Source of the DNA: Sphingorhabdus rigui
GTDB lineage: Bacteria > Pseudomonadota > Alphaproteobacteria > Sphingomonadales > Sphingomonadaceae
Assembly (NCBI RefSeq): GCF_014196595.1
Contig: NZ_JACIEA010000001.1
Location: 1,296,546-1,360,545 of the forward strand
Direction: 5' to 3'
DNA length: 64,000 nucleotides
Shown here: one piece after another, positions 26,225-35,430 of the stretch
Position numbering within the stretch: the stretch's first letter is position 1
How the letters are laid out: each line of letters starts with the position of its first letter
The notes under the pieces: model-generated
What the model was told of the DNA's origin: nothing
The model's database searches: none
The model's input: the letters and a program-made list of their open reading frames with translations, nothing else
Program-made: the position numbers and the translations under genes

Positions 26225-28599
26225 GCGCGCCCTGCCAATTTTTCTTCGATAGCGGATATCAAACCTACCCCGTCGTAACGGTAGATGCTGGCAATCGGCT
26301 CGTTCAGACCGTGGCTCGAGTCGCGCAGGTGGAGTGCTCGTGGGTCGGTTGCCCGTTCAGGCGCCGTGGCCACATCACGGTGGAGGATGATGGCCGCACG
26401 GGATTGATCATGTTCATCAAAACTCACCGCATATCCCGATGCTGTCAGCAACGGCGCCAATATCATACGTTCCCATTGGGAATCTTCTGGGCAATCAATG
26501 AAGCACAATGCGTCAGAACTGCGATTTCGGCGCGTGCGATCAGATGTTTCGAAAAACGCGAACATGTTGCGCAGTTCAACCGGCTCTCCAAAGGCATAGA
26601 CGACGCCTTCATGCTGTTCCGGTTGTGCGCTTGGCACCATATCTCCTGCGATGCTAAAGATGTCGATGACGTCGCTGACGGCAAGATAGCAAGCGCTGTC
26701 ACCATCGCTAAGTCTCAACACTTTCACCAAACCATCGTCGGGTGCGGATTCATATTCCCATAAATCATACAATCCACCGTCGGCAGAGACCCGCGTTCTT
26801 CCGCCAACATATTGGATCTGGGCAACCTCGATATCTTCCATGCGCTCGATTGCTGACAAACGAATGGCTTGTTTGCGACCATCCGTGGCAATGAACAGCA
26901 AGGCAGATGGGCTATTCGTGTTGCTCTCGGCATCCGCGCGGCTGTTGGTCTCGTCATCTTCATTGGCTGTGGCAGACAGCCCCATAGCAGTGCCGAGCCC
27001 GCTCGCGTCGAGCAACAACATAGGTCGGCCATTGTCCGGCAGCGAGGTTCCAGCGAACAGACCGTTGCCCATCACCAATGGCGCCCCCGGCTTCACGACA
27101 AGCTCTTCATTGTCGATAACGGCGGCAACTTCCAACACGAATGTGGTTCCCACCGCCGGACGCATCACGATGAGCGTGCGGCTCTCGCCAAGGGTATGTG
27201 CCTCGTGCGCAATCCCCAATATGTCTTCGAGCGATTTGAAAGGATAACGCCTTTTTCGAATGCTCACGATTTTGCGACCGCCCAGTTCTTCGAATTTAAC
27301 GTTGGGGTTCGATGTCGAAACCATCTCAACGACCGAGCTGCGCGCGATGCCAAAAATCTGCGAACCAGCGCGCACCGAAAGCCCTGCGATGATTGAAAGC
27401 GTTAGTGGCAAACGCAAAGTTATTTTTAGCCCATGGCCTTCATGATTCTCTAACTCAATCGTGCCGCCGATGGCTTGCAAATTGTTGCGAACAACGTCCA
27501 TGCCAACACCGCGACCCGATATCGACGTCACGCTATCCGCGGTCGAAAGGCCGGGCGTAAAAATGGTGTTCAGCCGCGCGCGCGGTGACATTTTCTGCCA
27601 TTCACCGACCGTCATTATATTGGCGGCTATGGCGCGAATGCCTAGCTTGTCGACGTTTATCCCCCGCCCATCATCCGCAATTTCAATGATAATCTGGTTG
27701 CCAGACTGGCGGGCAGAGACACGAATATGGCCTACTGGGTCTTTGCCAGCAGCGCGCCGTTCGTCGGTACTTTCAATTCCGTGATCGGCTGCATTGCGCA
27801 GAATGTGCGTTAGGGGATCGCGCAACGCTTCGACCATTTCGCGGTCAACTTCGACTTCGCTTCCGTCGATGCGCAATTCTATTTCTTTGCCAAGTTCGAT
27901 TGCTATGTCGCGAACAAGCCTTGGAAGCGCCGAGAATAATTTGTCGATATGCTGCATGCGCATCATGCCAACGGCATCGCGCAGCTCGGCCACAGTGGAA
28001 GACAAACGCCCAAATGACACATCGAGATCTGCGTTCGAGCTAACCTTGCGAAGCTGACGCGACACTTCGTTGCGGGCGAGCACCATGTCCGAAACACCGC
28101 TCATCAAATTGTCGAGCAGGCTAAGCGACACCCGCACAGTTCGCGTTTTGCCGCGTGATATGGTGTCTTCATGTGCCAGTGTGTCGCCCGATTCATCAAC
28201 GGGGCCGGTGGCCAGATCGGTGGGTTTGTCTCCCAAATATTGGCGCAGGGCCCCAATCAAGATGTCATCGTCATCATAGACAGATGCGCCAGTATCAAGT
28301 GCCTCGGTTAGAATGGCGACACGGTCGATCACGGCGAGCACCGCGGTTACCAGATCTGCCGACACCTCGACCTCGCCATCGCGTGCAGCGCTCAATACGT
28401 CCTCGGCCGCGTGGCTCAGGCGAAGCAGCCTTGGGAGTGACAGGAAACCGCAGCTTCCTTTTACGGTGTGCACAAAGCGAAATACGCTGTCGAGCAATGC
28501 GCGATCATGCGGCCGGCGCTCCCACTCGACCAACTGACTTGTCAGCGCCTCAAGCGTCTCGCGCGTTTCAGCAATAAAGTCTTCTATCAAGTCGTCCAT
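26221..28599 (-). CDS. cheA: chemotaxis histidine kinase CheA with extra C-terminal domains
   Basis: 792 aa. P1 histidine-phosphotransfer domain with His44 in FVHTVKGSCGFLS, a linker without a clear P2, P3 dimer helices, P4 ATPase (HILRNAADHGIE, DDGRGIN, GRGVGMDVV), and P5 CheW-like domain. Beyond residue about 570, where CheA normally ends, come a second CheW-like domain (SALLFIATDGRKQAIRLSAIERM) and a terminal stretch (DALCFIDCPEDSQWERMILAPLL) that looks like a receiver fold without its acidic and Lys sites. It heads the cheAWYBR string 65 bases after chpT. No receptor gene is present in the window. Confidence 0.95.
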   Translation of the reverse strand: MDDLIEDFIAETRETLEALTSQLVEWERRPHDRALLDSVFRFVHTVKGSCGFLSLPRLLRLSHAAEDVLSAARDGEVEVSADLVTAVLAVIDRVAILTEALDTGASVYDDDDILIGALRQYLGDKPTDLATGPVDESGDTLAHEDTISRGKTRTVRVSLSLLDNLMSGVSDMVLARNEVSRQLRKVSSNADLDVSFGRLSSTVAELRDAVGMMRMQHIDKLFSALPRLVRDIAIELGKEIELRIDGSEVEVDREMVEALRDPLTHILRNAADHGIESTDERRAAGKDPVGHIRVSARQSGNQIIIEIADDGRGINVDKLGIRAIAANIMTVGEWQKMSPRARLNTIFTPGLSTADSVTSISGRGVGMDVVRNNLQAIGGTIELENHEGHGLKITLRLPLTLSIIAGLSVRAGSQIFGIARSSVVEMVSTSNPNVKFEELGGRKIVSIRKRRYPFKSLEDILGIAHEAHTLGESRTLIVMRPAVGTTFVLEVAAVIDNEELVVKPGAPLVMGNGLFAGTSLPDNGRPMLLLDASGLGTAMGLSATANEDDETNSRADAESNTNSPSALLFIATDGRKQAIRLSAIERMEDIEVAQIQYVGGRTRVSADGGLYDLWEYESAPDDGLVKVLRLSDGDSACYLAVSDVIDIFSIAGDMVPSAQPEQHEGVVYAFGEPVELRNMFAFFETSDRTRRNRSSDALCFIDCPEDSQWERMILAPLLTASGYAVSFDEHDQSRAAIILHRDVATAPERATDPRALHLRDSSHGLNEPIASIYRYDGVGLISAIEEKLAGRA

Positions 28600-28664
28600 G
28601 TCTGCCGATCCGTTTTAACGGAAACGACATGTGACATCATATGGTTAAAAAGATATTGAGAACG

Positions 28665-29315
28665 CTAGACCTGCGAAGTGCGCACCAGCGCGCCGATGAC
28701 GAGATGTTCAGCGTCGGGTTCAGCGAGCTGGATCATCCCGCCGCCCTGCAGGGCAAGCGTGTGCGCCATCCAGGCCGCAGCGGTGCGGGAATCCACCATC
28801 GAGGCATCAAGCTTCCCCGTCAGCGCGTCACGCACAGCGGAATCCATAACAATTTTGGTTCCACTCGCCCGAATAACGATTTCCTGCTCGTTCAATCCTG
28901 CTTCAGCGCCCACGAATAAAGTGCCGCCACGTACCAGCGCTTCATTTGCCAACAGCACGAGGTTCAAGAGGATTTTGACCGCCCTTTTTGGCATCATCTG
29001 CGCAGGAACAGCCCATTCCAACACCGTGCGACCGCTTGAGGTTATTAGCGGTTCAATCACCATCCGCGCTTCTTTAGGGTCGACTTCTGAACCAAAGCCG
29101 CCGGCAGCACCAAAGGCGAGGCGGAAAAACTTCAGCTTATCGGCCGCAGCCTTGGCGCTTTCCGCCAGCAAATCCATGCACCGTTGCCGCATTTCGGGAT
29201 CATGCTCGTCGGCCAGCAACTCAAGGCCATTATTCATGGCTCCGACAGGGCTCAAAAGGTCATGACACAGGCGCGAGCAAAGCAGGCTGGCAAAATCGAT
29301 TTCCGTGTCGGACAT
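28665..29315 (-). CDS. chpT: ChpT-like histidine phosphotransferase
   Basis: 216 aa. The helix SRLCHDLLSPVGAMNNGLELL carries the phosphorylated His of ChpT, which in Caulobacter passes phosphate from CckA to CtrA and CpdR and so governs the cell cycle; a degenerate ATPase-like domain follows (KILLNLVLLANEAL). AAGGA lies 10 bases before the ATG. Its place directly upstream of cheA, in the same direction, is of interest because CtrA controls motility genes in alphaproteobacteria; a link between the two pathways here is inference. Confidence 0.9.
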   Translation of the reverse strand: MSDTEIDFASLLCSRLCHDLLSPVGAMNNGLELLADEHDPEMRQRCMDLLAESAKAAADKLKFFRLAFGAAGGFGSEVDPKEARMVIEPLITSSGRTVLEWAVPAQMMPKRAVKILLNLVLLANEALVRGGTLFVGAEAGLNEQEIVIRASGTKIVMDSAVRDALTGKLDASMVDSRTAAAWMAHTLALQGGGMIQLAEPDAEHLVIGALVRTSQV

Positions 29316-29379
29316 TAAAAATGGTTCCTTGGGCTGGCTGGCATATTGATGGCGGTCATGGACTGTGTTTTCACGCGAT

Positions 29380-29787
29380 TCAACCCTCGACGATCAGCGG
29401 TACTGGGGTAAATCCCGTGACGTGAGCGCCAAGAGCGATGGGTTGCCATGCCGTAACTGCTCCCCCCGCAATGATGAGCCATATCAGGCCATCGGGTGCG
29501 GCCTGCGCGATGTCAGACGCAGAGGGCCGCGCCAAGCCATTCGGGTGCGAATGAAAATACCCCAAAAGCGGCATGCCGTCCGCTCTGGCATCCTTATGGA
29601 CGGCGATAAGCGCGGCAGGATCGATTTCAAAATTCCGTGATGGATCGGCGGCAACATTGGCTGCCCATTGCACGGAAATGACCTTCCGGTCCCTTCCACG
29701 CAACACGCCACAACATTCATTTTGGTCGGCGTCCGCCGCCCAACGCAGAAGTTGTTTCTGGTCATTGCTTGATAAATGCAGGGCCAT
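29380..29787 (-). CDS. JAMM/MPN-domain metallopeptidase (M67 family)
   Basis: 135 aa zinc isopeptidase of the Mov34/JAB family. Glu24 (NECCGVL) and the JAMM motif HSHPNGLARPSASD with His79, His81, Ser89 and Asp92 are complete. Bacterial members cut C-terminal tails off ubiquitin-like sulfur carriers or act on modified peptides. No ThiS/MoaD or E1-like gene adjoins it. The ATG at 29787 lies 16 bases from the divergent rluD start, so each promoter must lie in the other gene's 5' end. Confidence 0.88.
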   Translation of the reverse strand: MALHLSSNDQKQLLRWAADADQNECCGVLRGRDRKVISVQWAANVAADPSRNFEIDPAALIAVHKDARADGMPLLGYFHSHPNGLARPSASDIAQAAPDGLIWLIIAGGAVTAWQPIALGAHVTGFTPVPLIVEG

Positions 29788-29803
29788 AACCCATGTGTAT
29801 AAG

Positions 29804-30745
29804 ATGGTTGGAGAAAATGCCACATTTACAGGTATTTTGGGCGAAGGAAGGCTCGATAGCGCGCTTGCTGCCGCGCTGCCGCAATTTTCACGCGCGCGTA
29901 TTCAGGCACTGATCGCTGACGCAGCGTTGCGCATCAACGGGCAAAGCTTCGCGGACCCCGCAAGCAAGAAAATGTCCGGGAAGCATTTTGAACTACATGT
30001 CCCTGCCCCCAAGCCTGACAAAGCTATTCCGCAAGATATTCAGCTCGACGTCGTTTATGAAGATGCGCATCTGATCATCGTCAACAAACCCGCTGGATTG
30101 GTTGTGCACCCTGCCGCCGGGCATAGCGATGGCACATTGGTCAATGCGCTGCTGCACCATTGTCACGGCAAATTGTCCGGCATTGGCGGCGTTCAGCGTC
30201 CGGGCATTGTCCACCGTATCGATAAAGACACATCCGGGCTGCTGGTCGTGGCGAAAAGCGACGTCGCGCATGAGGGCCTGGCAAAATTGTTCGCCGCGCA
30301 TGACATCGAACGCAAATATATCGCGATCGTCAGTGGCATCCCTGCCCCACCTGCAGGGACGGTGCGCACGCAAATTGGCCGGTCAACGACCAACCGCAAA
30401 AAAATGGCGGTGCTGCCCGATACCAAGGGCAAGCATGCGGTCACGCATTTTCGTATGACGGAGGCATTTTCCAAAACCGCAGTCGTCGAATGCACGTTGG
30501 AAACGGGACGGACACATCAAGTCCGCGTCCATATGGCCCACATCGGCCATCCACTAATCGGCGATAGCGTTTATTCTAATCGACAAAACCCCTACAGAAT
30601 CGGACCGGATCAGGCTCCGTTCGACCGACAAGCATTGCATGCTGCCTCATTGGGGTTTATTCATCCGATATCCGGCGAAACCTTACGGTTCGAATGCGGT
30701 TTACCAGAGGATATGCAGCTTCTGTTAAGCCAAATGCGTATATAG
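29804..30745 (+). CDS. rluD: 23S rRNA pseudouridine synthase RluD
   Basis: Makes pseudouridines in helix 69 of 23S rRNA. 313 aa: N-terminal S4 domain (LDSALAAALPQFSRARIQALI), then the RluA-type catalytic domain with the Asp motif PGIVHRIDKDTSGLLVVAKS and LETGRTHQVRVHMAHIGHPL. RluD is favoured over RluC from the S4 N terminus and length. The ATG at 29804 is preceded by the JAMM gene start on the other strand. rpoH follows after 72 bases. Confidence 0.92.
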   Translation: MVGENATFTGILGEGRLDSALAAALPQFSRARIQALIADAALRINGQSFADPASKKMSGKHFELHVPAPKPDKAIPQDIQLDVVYEDAHLIIVNKPAGLVVHPAAGHSDGTLVNALLHHCHGKLSGIGGVQRPGIVHRIDKDTSGLLVVAKSDVAHEGLAKLFAAHDIERKYIAIVSGIPAPPAGTVRTQIGRSTTNRKKMAVLPDTKGKHAVTHFRMTEAFSKTAVVECTLETGRTHQVRVHMAHIGHPLIGDSVYSNRQNPYRIGPDQAPFDRQALHAASLGFIHPISGETLRFECGLPEDMQLLLSQMRI

Positions 30746-30817
30746 AGTTTCAAAGGGAACGCTTTGCTAGCGGGTGCTTGATGAGGCCCGGTGGGAAGCA
30801 CAATGAAAGAGGAAAAC

Positions 30818-31723
30818 ATGTCTGAGAAAAAGAATGTTCCGGCTACAATACCTGCCCTTGGGGGGGACGCGAGCCTAAACCGTTACCTAAGCGAAATCCG
30901 GAAGTTTCCGGTTTTGAAGCCTGAGCAAGAATATATGCTCGCCAAACGCTTTCAAGAACATGGCGATACCAAAGCTGCCGAGCAGCTTGTGACGTCACAT
31001 CTTCGCCTCGTATCAAAAATTGCCATGGGCTATCGCGGCTACGGCCTGCCGGTGTCCGAGCTTATTTCCGAAGGCAACATCGGATTGATGCAAGGTGTAA
31101 AAAAATTCGATCCAGACCGCGGTTTCCGCCTCGCGACTTACGCGATGTGGTGGATTCGTGCGTCGATGCAGGAATTCATTCTGCGCAGTTGGAGCCTGGT
31201 CAAAATCGGCACGACTGCCGCGCAGAAAAAGTTGTTTTTCAACCTACGCCGGATGAAGAACAACCTTCAGGCGTTTGAAGATGGCGATCTCAACCAAGAC
31301 GCCTTGCGTAAAATTGCCACCGACCTTGGCGTGTCCGAGGAAGAAGTGAACAACATGAACCGCCGCATGGCGATGGGCGGTGACACGTCACTGAACGTCC
31401 CGATGCGCGAAGATGGCGATGGCCAATGGCAGGATTGGTTGGTCGATGACACGCCATTGCAGGACGAACGCGTTGCCGACGCTCAAGAAGGCGATATGCG
31501 TCATGCCCTGCTCTCCGAAGCAATGGACAGCCTGAATGAGCGCGAGAAGCATATTCTGACACAGCGCAGGCTGATTGAAGAACCGCAAACGCTCGAAGAG
31601 CTGAGCCAGACTTACAGCGTTAGCCGTGAGCGCGTGCGTCAGATTGAGGTGCGGGCTTTTGAAAAACTGCAAAAAGCAATGCTGCGGATCGCTGGCGAAA
31701 AGCGGTTACTGCTCACCGTCTAA
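30818..31723 (+). CDS. rpoH: heat-shock sigma factor RpoH (sigma-32)
   Basis: 301 aa alternative sigma factor directing heat-shock transcription (clp, dnaK, groE and others). Region 2 (LRLVSKIAMGYRGYGLPVSE, RLATYAMWWIRASMQEFIL), the RpoH-specific box QRRLIEEPQTLEEL and region 4 helix-turn-helix (YSVSRERVRQIEVRAFEKL) are clear. I chose the ATG at 30818 with AGAGG upstream over ATG 30803 and GTG 30791. The leader can form a small hairpin (GTGCTT 30774-30779 with AAGCAC 30796-30801). A matching RpoH-type promoter lies upstream of clpP in this window. Confidence 0.97.
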   Translation: MSEKKNVPATIPALGGDASLNRYLSEIRKFPVLKPEQEYMLAKRFQEHGDTKAAEQLVTSHLRLVSKIAMGYRGYGLPVSELISEGNIGLMQGVKKFDPDRGFRLATYAMWWIRASMQEFILRSWSLVKIGTTAAQKKLFFNLRRMKNNLQAFEDGDLNQDALRKIATDLGVSEEEVNNMNRRMAMGGDTSLNVPMREDGDGQWQDWLVDDTPLQDERVADAQEGDMRHALLSEAMDSLNEREKHILTQRRLIEEPQTLEELSQTYSVSRERVRQIEVRAFEKLQKAMLRIAGEKRLLLTV

Positions 31724-31774
31724 TCCCATGTAAAAATAGATGACGGGCGGAGAACGCTGCGCTAGCTTTTGATA

Positions 31775-32476
31775 ATGAAAAAACCGAAGCGCTCGTTTTC
31801 CGCCCGTATCTTTCGTTCCAGCCTGAAAACGGCTATATATCTTACCGGCGGAACGGTCGCGTTGACGGCCATTTATGCCGTTGTTCCCGTGCCGACAACG
31901 CTGACCATGCTGTTCGACAGTCATGGCGCAAAGCGCGACTGGACCTCGCTTTCCGACATCTCACCAAATCTCGTGCGCGCGGTCATTGCCGCCGAGGATG
32001 GCAAATTTTGCAGCCATGATGGTTTTGACCGTGAGGCGATTGAAAAGGCGCTTAAACGTAATCAGCAGGGCGGAAAAATGCGCGGTGGCTCAACCATCAG
32101 CCAGCAAACCGCGAAGAACGTGTTTCTGTGGCAGGGGTCCGGTTGGACGCGTTACCTGCGCAAAGTGCCAGAAGTCTATTTCACATTCCTGATCGAAAAA
32201 ATCTGGGGCAAACGCCGGATTATGGAAGTGTATCTGAATGTCGCTGAAACCGGCATTGGCACCTATGGCGCCGAAGAAGGCGCGCAGCGTTACTTCAACA
32301 AATCTGCCAAAGATCTCACACGCACGGAAGCCGCACGATTGGCTGCTATTCTGCCATTGCCCAAAAAGCGTGCGGTAAACGGCGTGGGTGGTTTTACCCG
32401 CCGGTATGGGAACAGCATCGCTGCGCGCATTCGCGTCGTCAAACGCGACGGCCTCGATAGCTGCATTTACCCATAA
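31775..32476 (+). CDS. mtgA: monofunctional peptidoglycan transglycosylase
   Basis: Polymerises lipid II into glycan strands. 233 aa: short cytoplasmic tail, one membrane anchor (about residues 17-38), then a GT51 domain with the catalytic Glu motif AAEDGKFCSHDGFD, GGSTISQQTAKN, KRRIMEVYLNVAETG and RYFNKSAKDLTRTEAARLAAILP. No penicillin-binding domain follows, as expected for MtgA. The start is the ATG at 31775; no strong ribosome site is seen. It ends at a terminator shared with the TonB receptor. Confidence 0.96.
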   Translation: MKKPKRSFSARIFRSSLKTAIYLTGGTVALTAIYAVVPVPTTLTMLFDSHGAKRDWTSLSDISPNLVRAVIAAEDGKFCSHDGFDREAIEKALKRNQQGGKMRGGSTISQQTAKNVFLWQGSGWTRYLRKVPEVYFTFLIEKIWGKRRIMEVYLNVAETGIGTYGAEEGAQRYFNKSAKDLTRTEAARLAAILPLPKKRAVNGVGGFTRRYGNSIAARIRVVKRDGLDSCIYP

Positions 32477-32509
32477 AAAAAGGGCGAAGCCGAAGCCCCG
32501 CCCTTTTTT
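32476..32509. terminator. bidirectional terminator between mtgA and a TonB receptor
   Basis: Stem AAAAAAGGGCG with CGCCCTTTTTT around a 12-base loop; T runs arise on both strands. It separates two convergent genes and starts at the mtgA stop codon. Confidence 0.85.
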
Positions 32510-32528
32510 AATTTTCTAGTTCAATGAC

Positions 32529-35168
32529 TTAGAATACGAACGTAAGCGTTCCGCTCACGGTGCGTGGTGCACCGATTTGAACGAAGCCGGGGCTACCGTA
32601 AGTCCCAACACCCGTTGCACGGTTATACGTTGCGCTCTGGGCCAAACCGCCGCCAAAACCGCCGACATAGAATTGGTCGAACAGGTTATAGACGTTGAGC
32701 TGGAAGCGGGTCTTGTCGCTCACGCCCAAGAAGCCAAGGTTAACGCTCGCATCAAGGTTGACCATCCAATAAGCAGGCGCAGCTGCACCGAAGATTTCGG
32801 TCCGCGATACTGTACCCAAAGTGCCGGTTGGAACCGCACCAGTTGGAATGAACGTACCTGTGTAGGTTGCTGAACCCGTATCGAAGATGTTCCGTGGGCC
32901 AGTGCGCTTTGCCGTAATGCCAAGTTCAACTGGTCCAACTTCACCGCGGACGGTTCCACCGAACGAATATTTCGGCGAACCACCTTCACGCTGGCCAGCA
33001 GTCGCAGCAAAAACAGGCGTTCCGTCAGTGTTTTCACCGATAGCAACGTTGTTCTTGATTTCCGACTTCATGTACGAACCGAAGACATACAAGGCCAATT
33101 GAGGAATTGGCTGATATGAAATCGAACCATCAACACCGTATTTGTCGACATTACCAAGGTTACGATACACGTTCTGGTCCAGTTCTGGATCGTAAGCCGA
33201 AGCCAAACGGTTCTGGAACTTGGTCAACCAACCCGAAAGCTGTGCCTGGATGTTACCCGAACGGTAACGAGCGCCAAGGTCAACGCTGTCCGTTGTTTCT
33301 GGAGCAGGACGCGCACGTGCGGTCGTGATCGGGAAGAAGAACGCGTTGTACAAGCTGTCTGTGCCTGGAACCGAAAGGCCCTGCGCAAAGCTTGCGAACA
33401 TGCTGAATTCAGGCGTAAACTTGTAGTTGAAGCCTACGTTTGGCAAAATCTTGTCATATTTGAAGACGCGGTTTTGTGGACCAGCCTGCGTTGGGTTGAG
33501 CGTTGCGTTCACGGCGTTCTGGCTTGCATCACCGAAGCACTCAACAAAGCCGCCAGCTGAGCTGGTGAAGCAATAGTTGGTCAGGTCACGCTTGAAGAAC
33601 GGTGCACGAACACCGGCTGTCACGACCAGATTGTTGTCCATGAATTCACCGCGATATTCGCCAGAAACCTGCTGCAAAATTGCATAAGACAGACGGTTAC
33701 GCTTTTGAAGCGTTACGCCGTTGGCAGCAATTTGCGGGCCGTTTACTGGGAAAACATCAAATGGCTCGCCATTGACGTCCAACAAGCCAACTTCGCCTGT
33801 CTGACGGTGACGTGCACGGTCAAAGGTGTAGGCAAGACGAACCGAATGTGCATCGTTGATTTCATAACGCAGCGAGCTGATCACGCCATAACGATGTGTT
33901 TGGGTCTGGCTTGGCGCCATCATGGTAACCTGGTCGAGGATGTCGCCATCGCCGTTCAGATCCTTACCAAAGAATGGTGAACCCGAGAGGTATCCAGCCT
34001 GGCAGTTTACGCCAGCACCGCTTACCACGGTCGTGCAGTTTGCTGTGCCGCCAGTCGGATCGATGTCACGACGTGCTTCACGTGCAGTAACGGTGCCACC
34101 ACCATTTGCCTTTACGTACTGATAGCTTGGATCGACGGTCAACGTCAGCTTTTCACCGAAAGTGAATTTTGACGAACCACGGATGTTGCCGGTGTTTGAC
34201 GGGTTATAACGACGGTCGAATTCCGTACCGCACGTTGTTGCCGACTGAGCCGTTCCGTTAACTGGCGTTACCGTTGTCGTGCAAGGGAAGTTAATCAGAT
34301 ATTCCCGCTCATTGTTGTTCGCTGGAAAACGGTTGGTCGAAGCGGCACCAACAACACGGCCGGCGTCGTTGCGCAATGGCAGCGAACCGAAGAAGTTGTT
34401 GCGGTTTTCATTGTAGCTACCGGAAATCGCAATGAAGTCACCATCGCTGCCAATTGGCTGATAGATTTTTGCGTTATACTGTTGCTTGTCGATAACGCCA
34501 TAATTGTTGAACGGGTTGTTGTTGGTCGCCTTTGAAGCCGAGAAGAACGCGCGTGTTCCGAACGACGTCAGGTTGCCAGTGTTGACCATGCCAAAAAGAC
34601 GATCAAAGTTAAAGTCGCCAAGCGAGCGCGAAACCTTAACACCGAAATCTTCGGTCGGGGTCATCGTGCGGTAGTTGACGGTGCCGCCAACAGCCGATGC
34701 TGTAGGGCTATCGACGTCAGTCGTACCAAGGTTAACGTTAACCTGTTCAATCAATTCAGGGTCAAGCTGCTGGTTCGAATAGATGGCGTAGTTGCCGGAG
34801 TCATTCAAAGGGACACCGTCAAACGTCAGCGAGATACGCGACGAATCAAAACCACGGATGTTCAGCGTGCCGCCCCCCGAGCCATAAGCATCGTTATTCT
34901 GGAAGCTTACGCCTGGAATGACGTTGATGGTGTCGAGAATTGTCTGGCCTGGGTTCTGGCGTTCGATCAGCTCTTGCGTAAGAACTGCTTTTGCCTTGGT
35001 CGAGTCAGGTGCCTGAATTCCGGCAACGTCCTGCGAACGAGAACCGGAAACAACGATTACTTCTTCTTCGAAATCGACTGAACCAGTCGACTGCGCGAAG
35101 GCAGCGCTTGAAAAGCTGCAGATGGTAAGTGCAACCGCACTCGCCGCAAGCTGATAACGAATTTTCAT
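32529..35168 (-). CDS. large TonB-dependent receptor
   Basis: 879 aa outer-membrane transporter. Signal peptide ending SSAAFAQ (about residue 26), TonB-box region EEEVIVVSGSR, plug with TLNIRGFDSSRISLTFDGVPLND and SAVGGTVNYRT, and a barrel ending SGTLTFVF. AAAGGGG lies about 9 bases before the ATG; the 14 codons upstream in frame are not needed. Sphingomonads carry dozens of such receptors for siderophores, sugars, peptides or aromatic polymers, and no neighbouring enzyme points to a substrate. The codon mix is richer in A/T-ending synonymous codons than its neighbours, which may mean high expression. Confidence 0.92.
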   Translation of the reverse strand: MKIRYQLAASAVALTICSFSSAAFAQSTGSVDFEEEVIVVSGSRSQDVAGIQAPDSTKAKAVLTQELIERQNPGQTILDTINVIPGVSFQNNDAYGSGGGTLNIRGFDSSRISLTFDGVPLNDSGNYAIYSNQQLDPELIEQVNVNLGTTDVDSPTASAVGGTVNYRTMTPTEDFGVKVSRSLGDFNFDRLFGMVNTGNLTSFGTRAFFSASKATNNNPFNNYGVIDKQQYNAKIYQPIGSDGDFIAISGSYNENRNNFFGSLPLRNDAGRVVGAASTNRFPANNNEREYLINFPCTTTVTPVNGTAQSATTCGTEFDRRYNPSNTGNIRGSSKFTFGEKLTLTVDPSYQYVKANGGGTVTAREARRDIDPTGGTANCTTVVSGAGVNCQAGYLSGSPFFGKDLNGDGDILDQVTMMAPSQTQTHRYGVISSLRYEINDAHSVRLAYTFDRARHRQTGEVGLLDVNGEPFDVFPVNGPQIAANGVTLQKRNRLSYAILQQVSGEYRGEFMDNNLVVTAGVRAPFFKRDLTNYCFTSSAGGFVECFGDASQNAVNATLNPTQAGPQNRVFKYDKILPNVGFNYKFTPEFSMFASFAQGLSVPGTDSLYNAFFFPITTARARPAPETTDSVDLGARYRSGNIQAQLSGWLTKFQNRLASAYDPELDQNVYRNLGNVDKYGVDGSISYQPIPQLALYVFGSYMKSEIKNNVAIGENTDGTPVFAATAGQREGGSPKYSFGGTVRGEVGPVELGITAKRTGPRNIFDTGSATYTGTFIPTGAVPTGTLGTVSRTEIFGAAAPAYWMVNLDASVNLGFLGVSDKTRFQLNVYNLFDQFYVGGFGGGLAQSATYNRATGVGTYGSPGFVQIGAPRTVSGTLTFVF

Positions 35169-35394
35169 TTCTAAAACCCCTTTGGTTTCCACATGCCAAT
35201 TCACTGGCAACCAAGCGTTTCGCTCGAATCATCCATATGAATTGAACCGCGCCATCCCCTTGGGGCCGGTGAATGACAGTAAAATGACACCCCGCCCCGC
35301 AGATGATTCGCCCTTAACCGACCGCGTCGGACAGGCAAAGTATTGCAGTGCAGCAACCTGTGTAAATTGGCCTATTTAAACATTTTGTTAATAG

Positions 35395-35414
35395 CTGTGG
35401 CCTGTTTGCCACAG
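35395..35414 (-). terminator. hairpin downstream of clpX
   Basis: Perfect 7-bp stem CTGTGGC / GCCACAG with a 6-base loop, 17 bases after the clpX stop on the minus strand, followed by an A/T-rich stretch but no continuous T run. It may be a weak terminator. The rest of 35169-35430 should hold the TonB-receptor promoter, but I see no convincing motif. Confidence 0.45.
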
Positions 35415-35430
35415 TCAGTGGGAAATGCGC

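Noticed and set aside
32529-35168. Horizontal transfer of the large TonB receptor because of its A/T-richer codons
   Set aside because: The shift is mild and fits high expression; no repeats or mobility genes border the gene.
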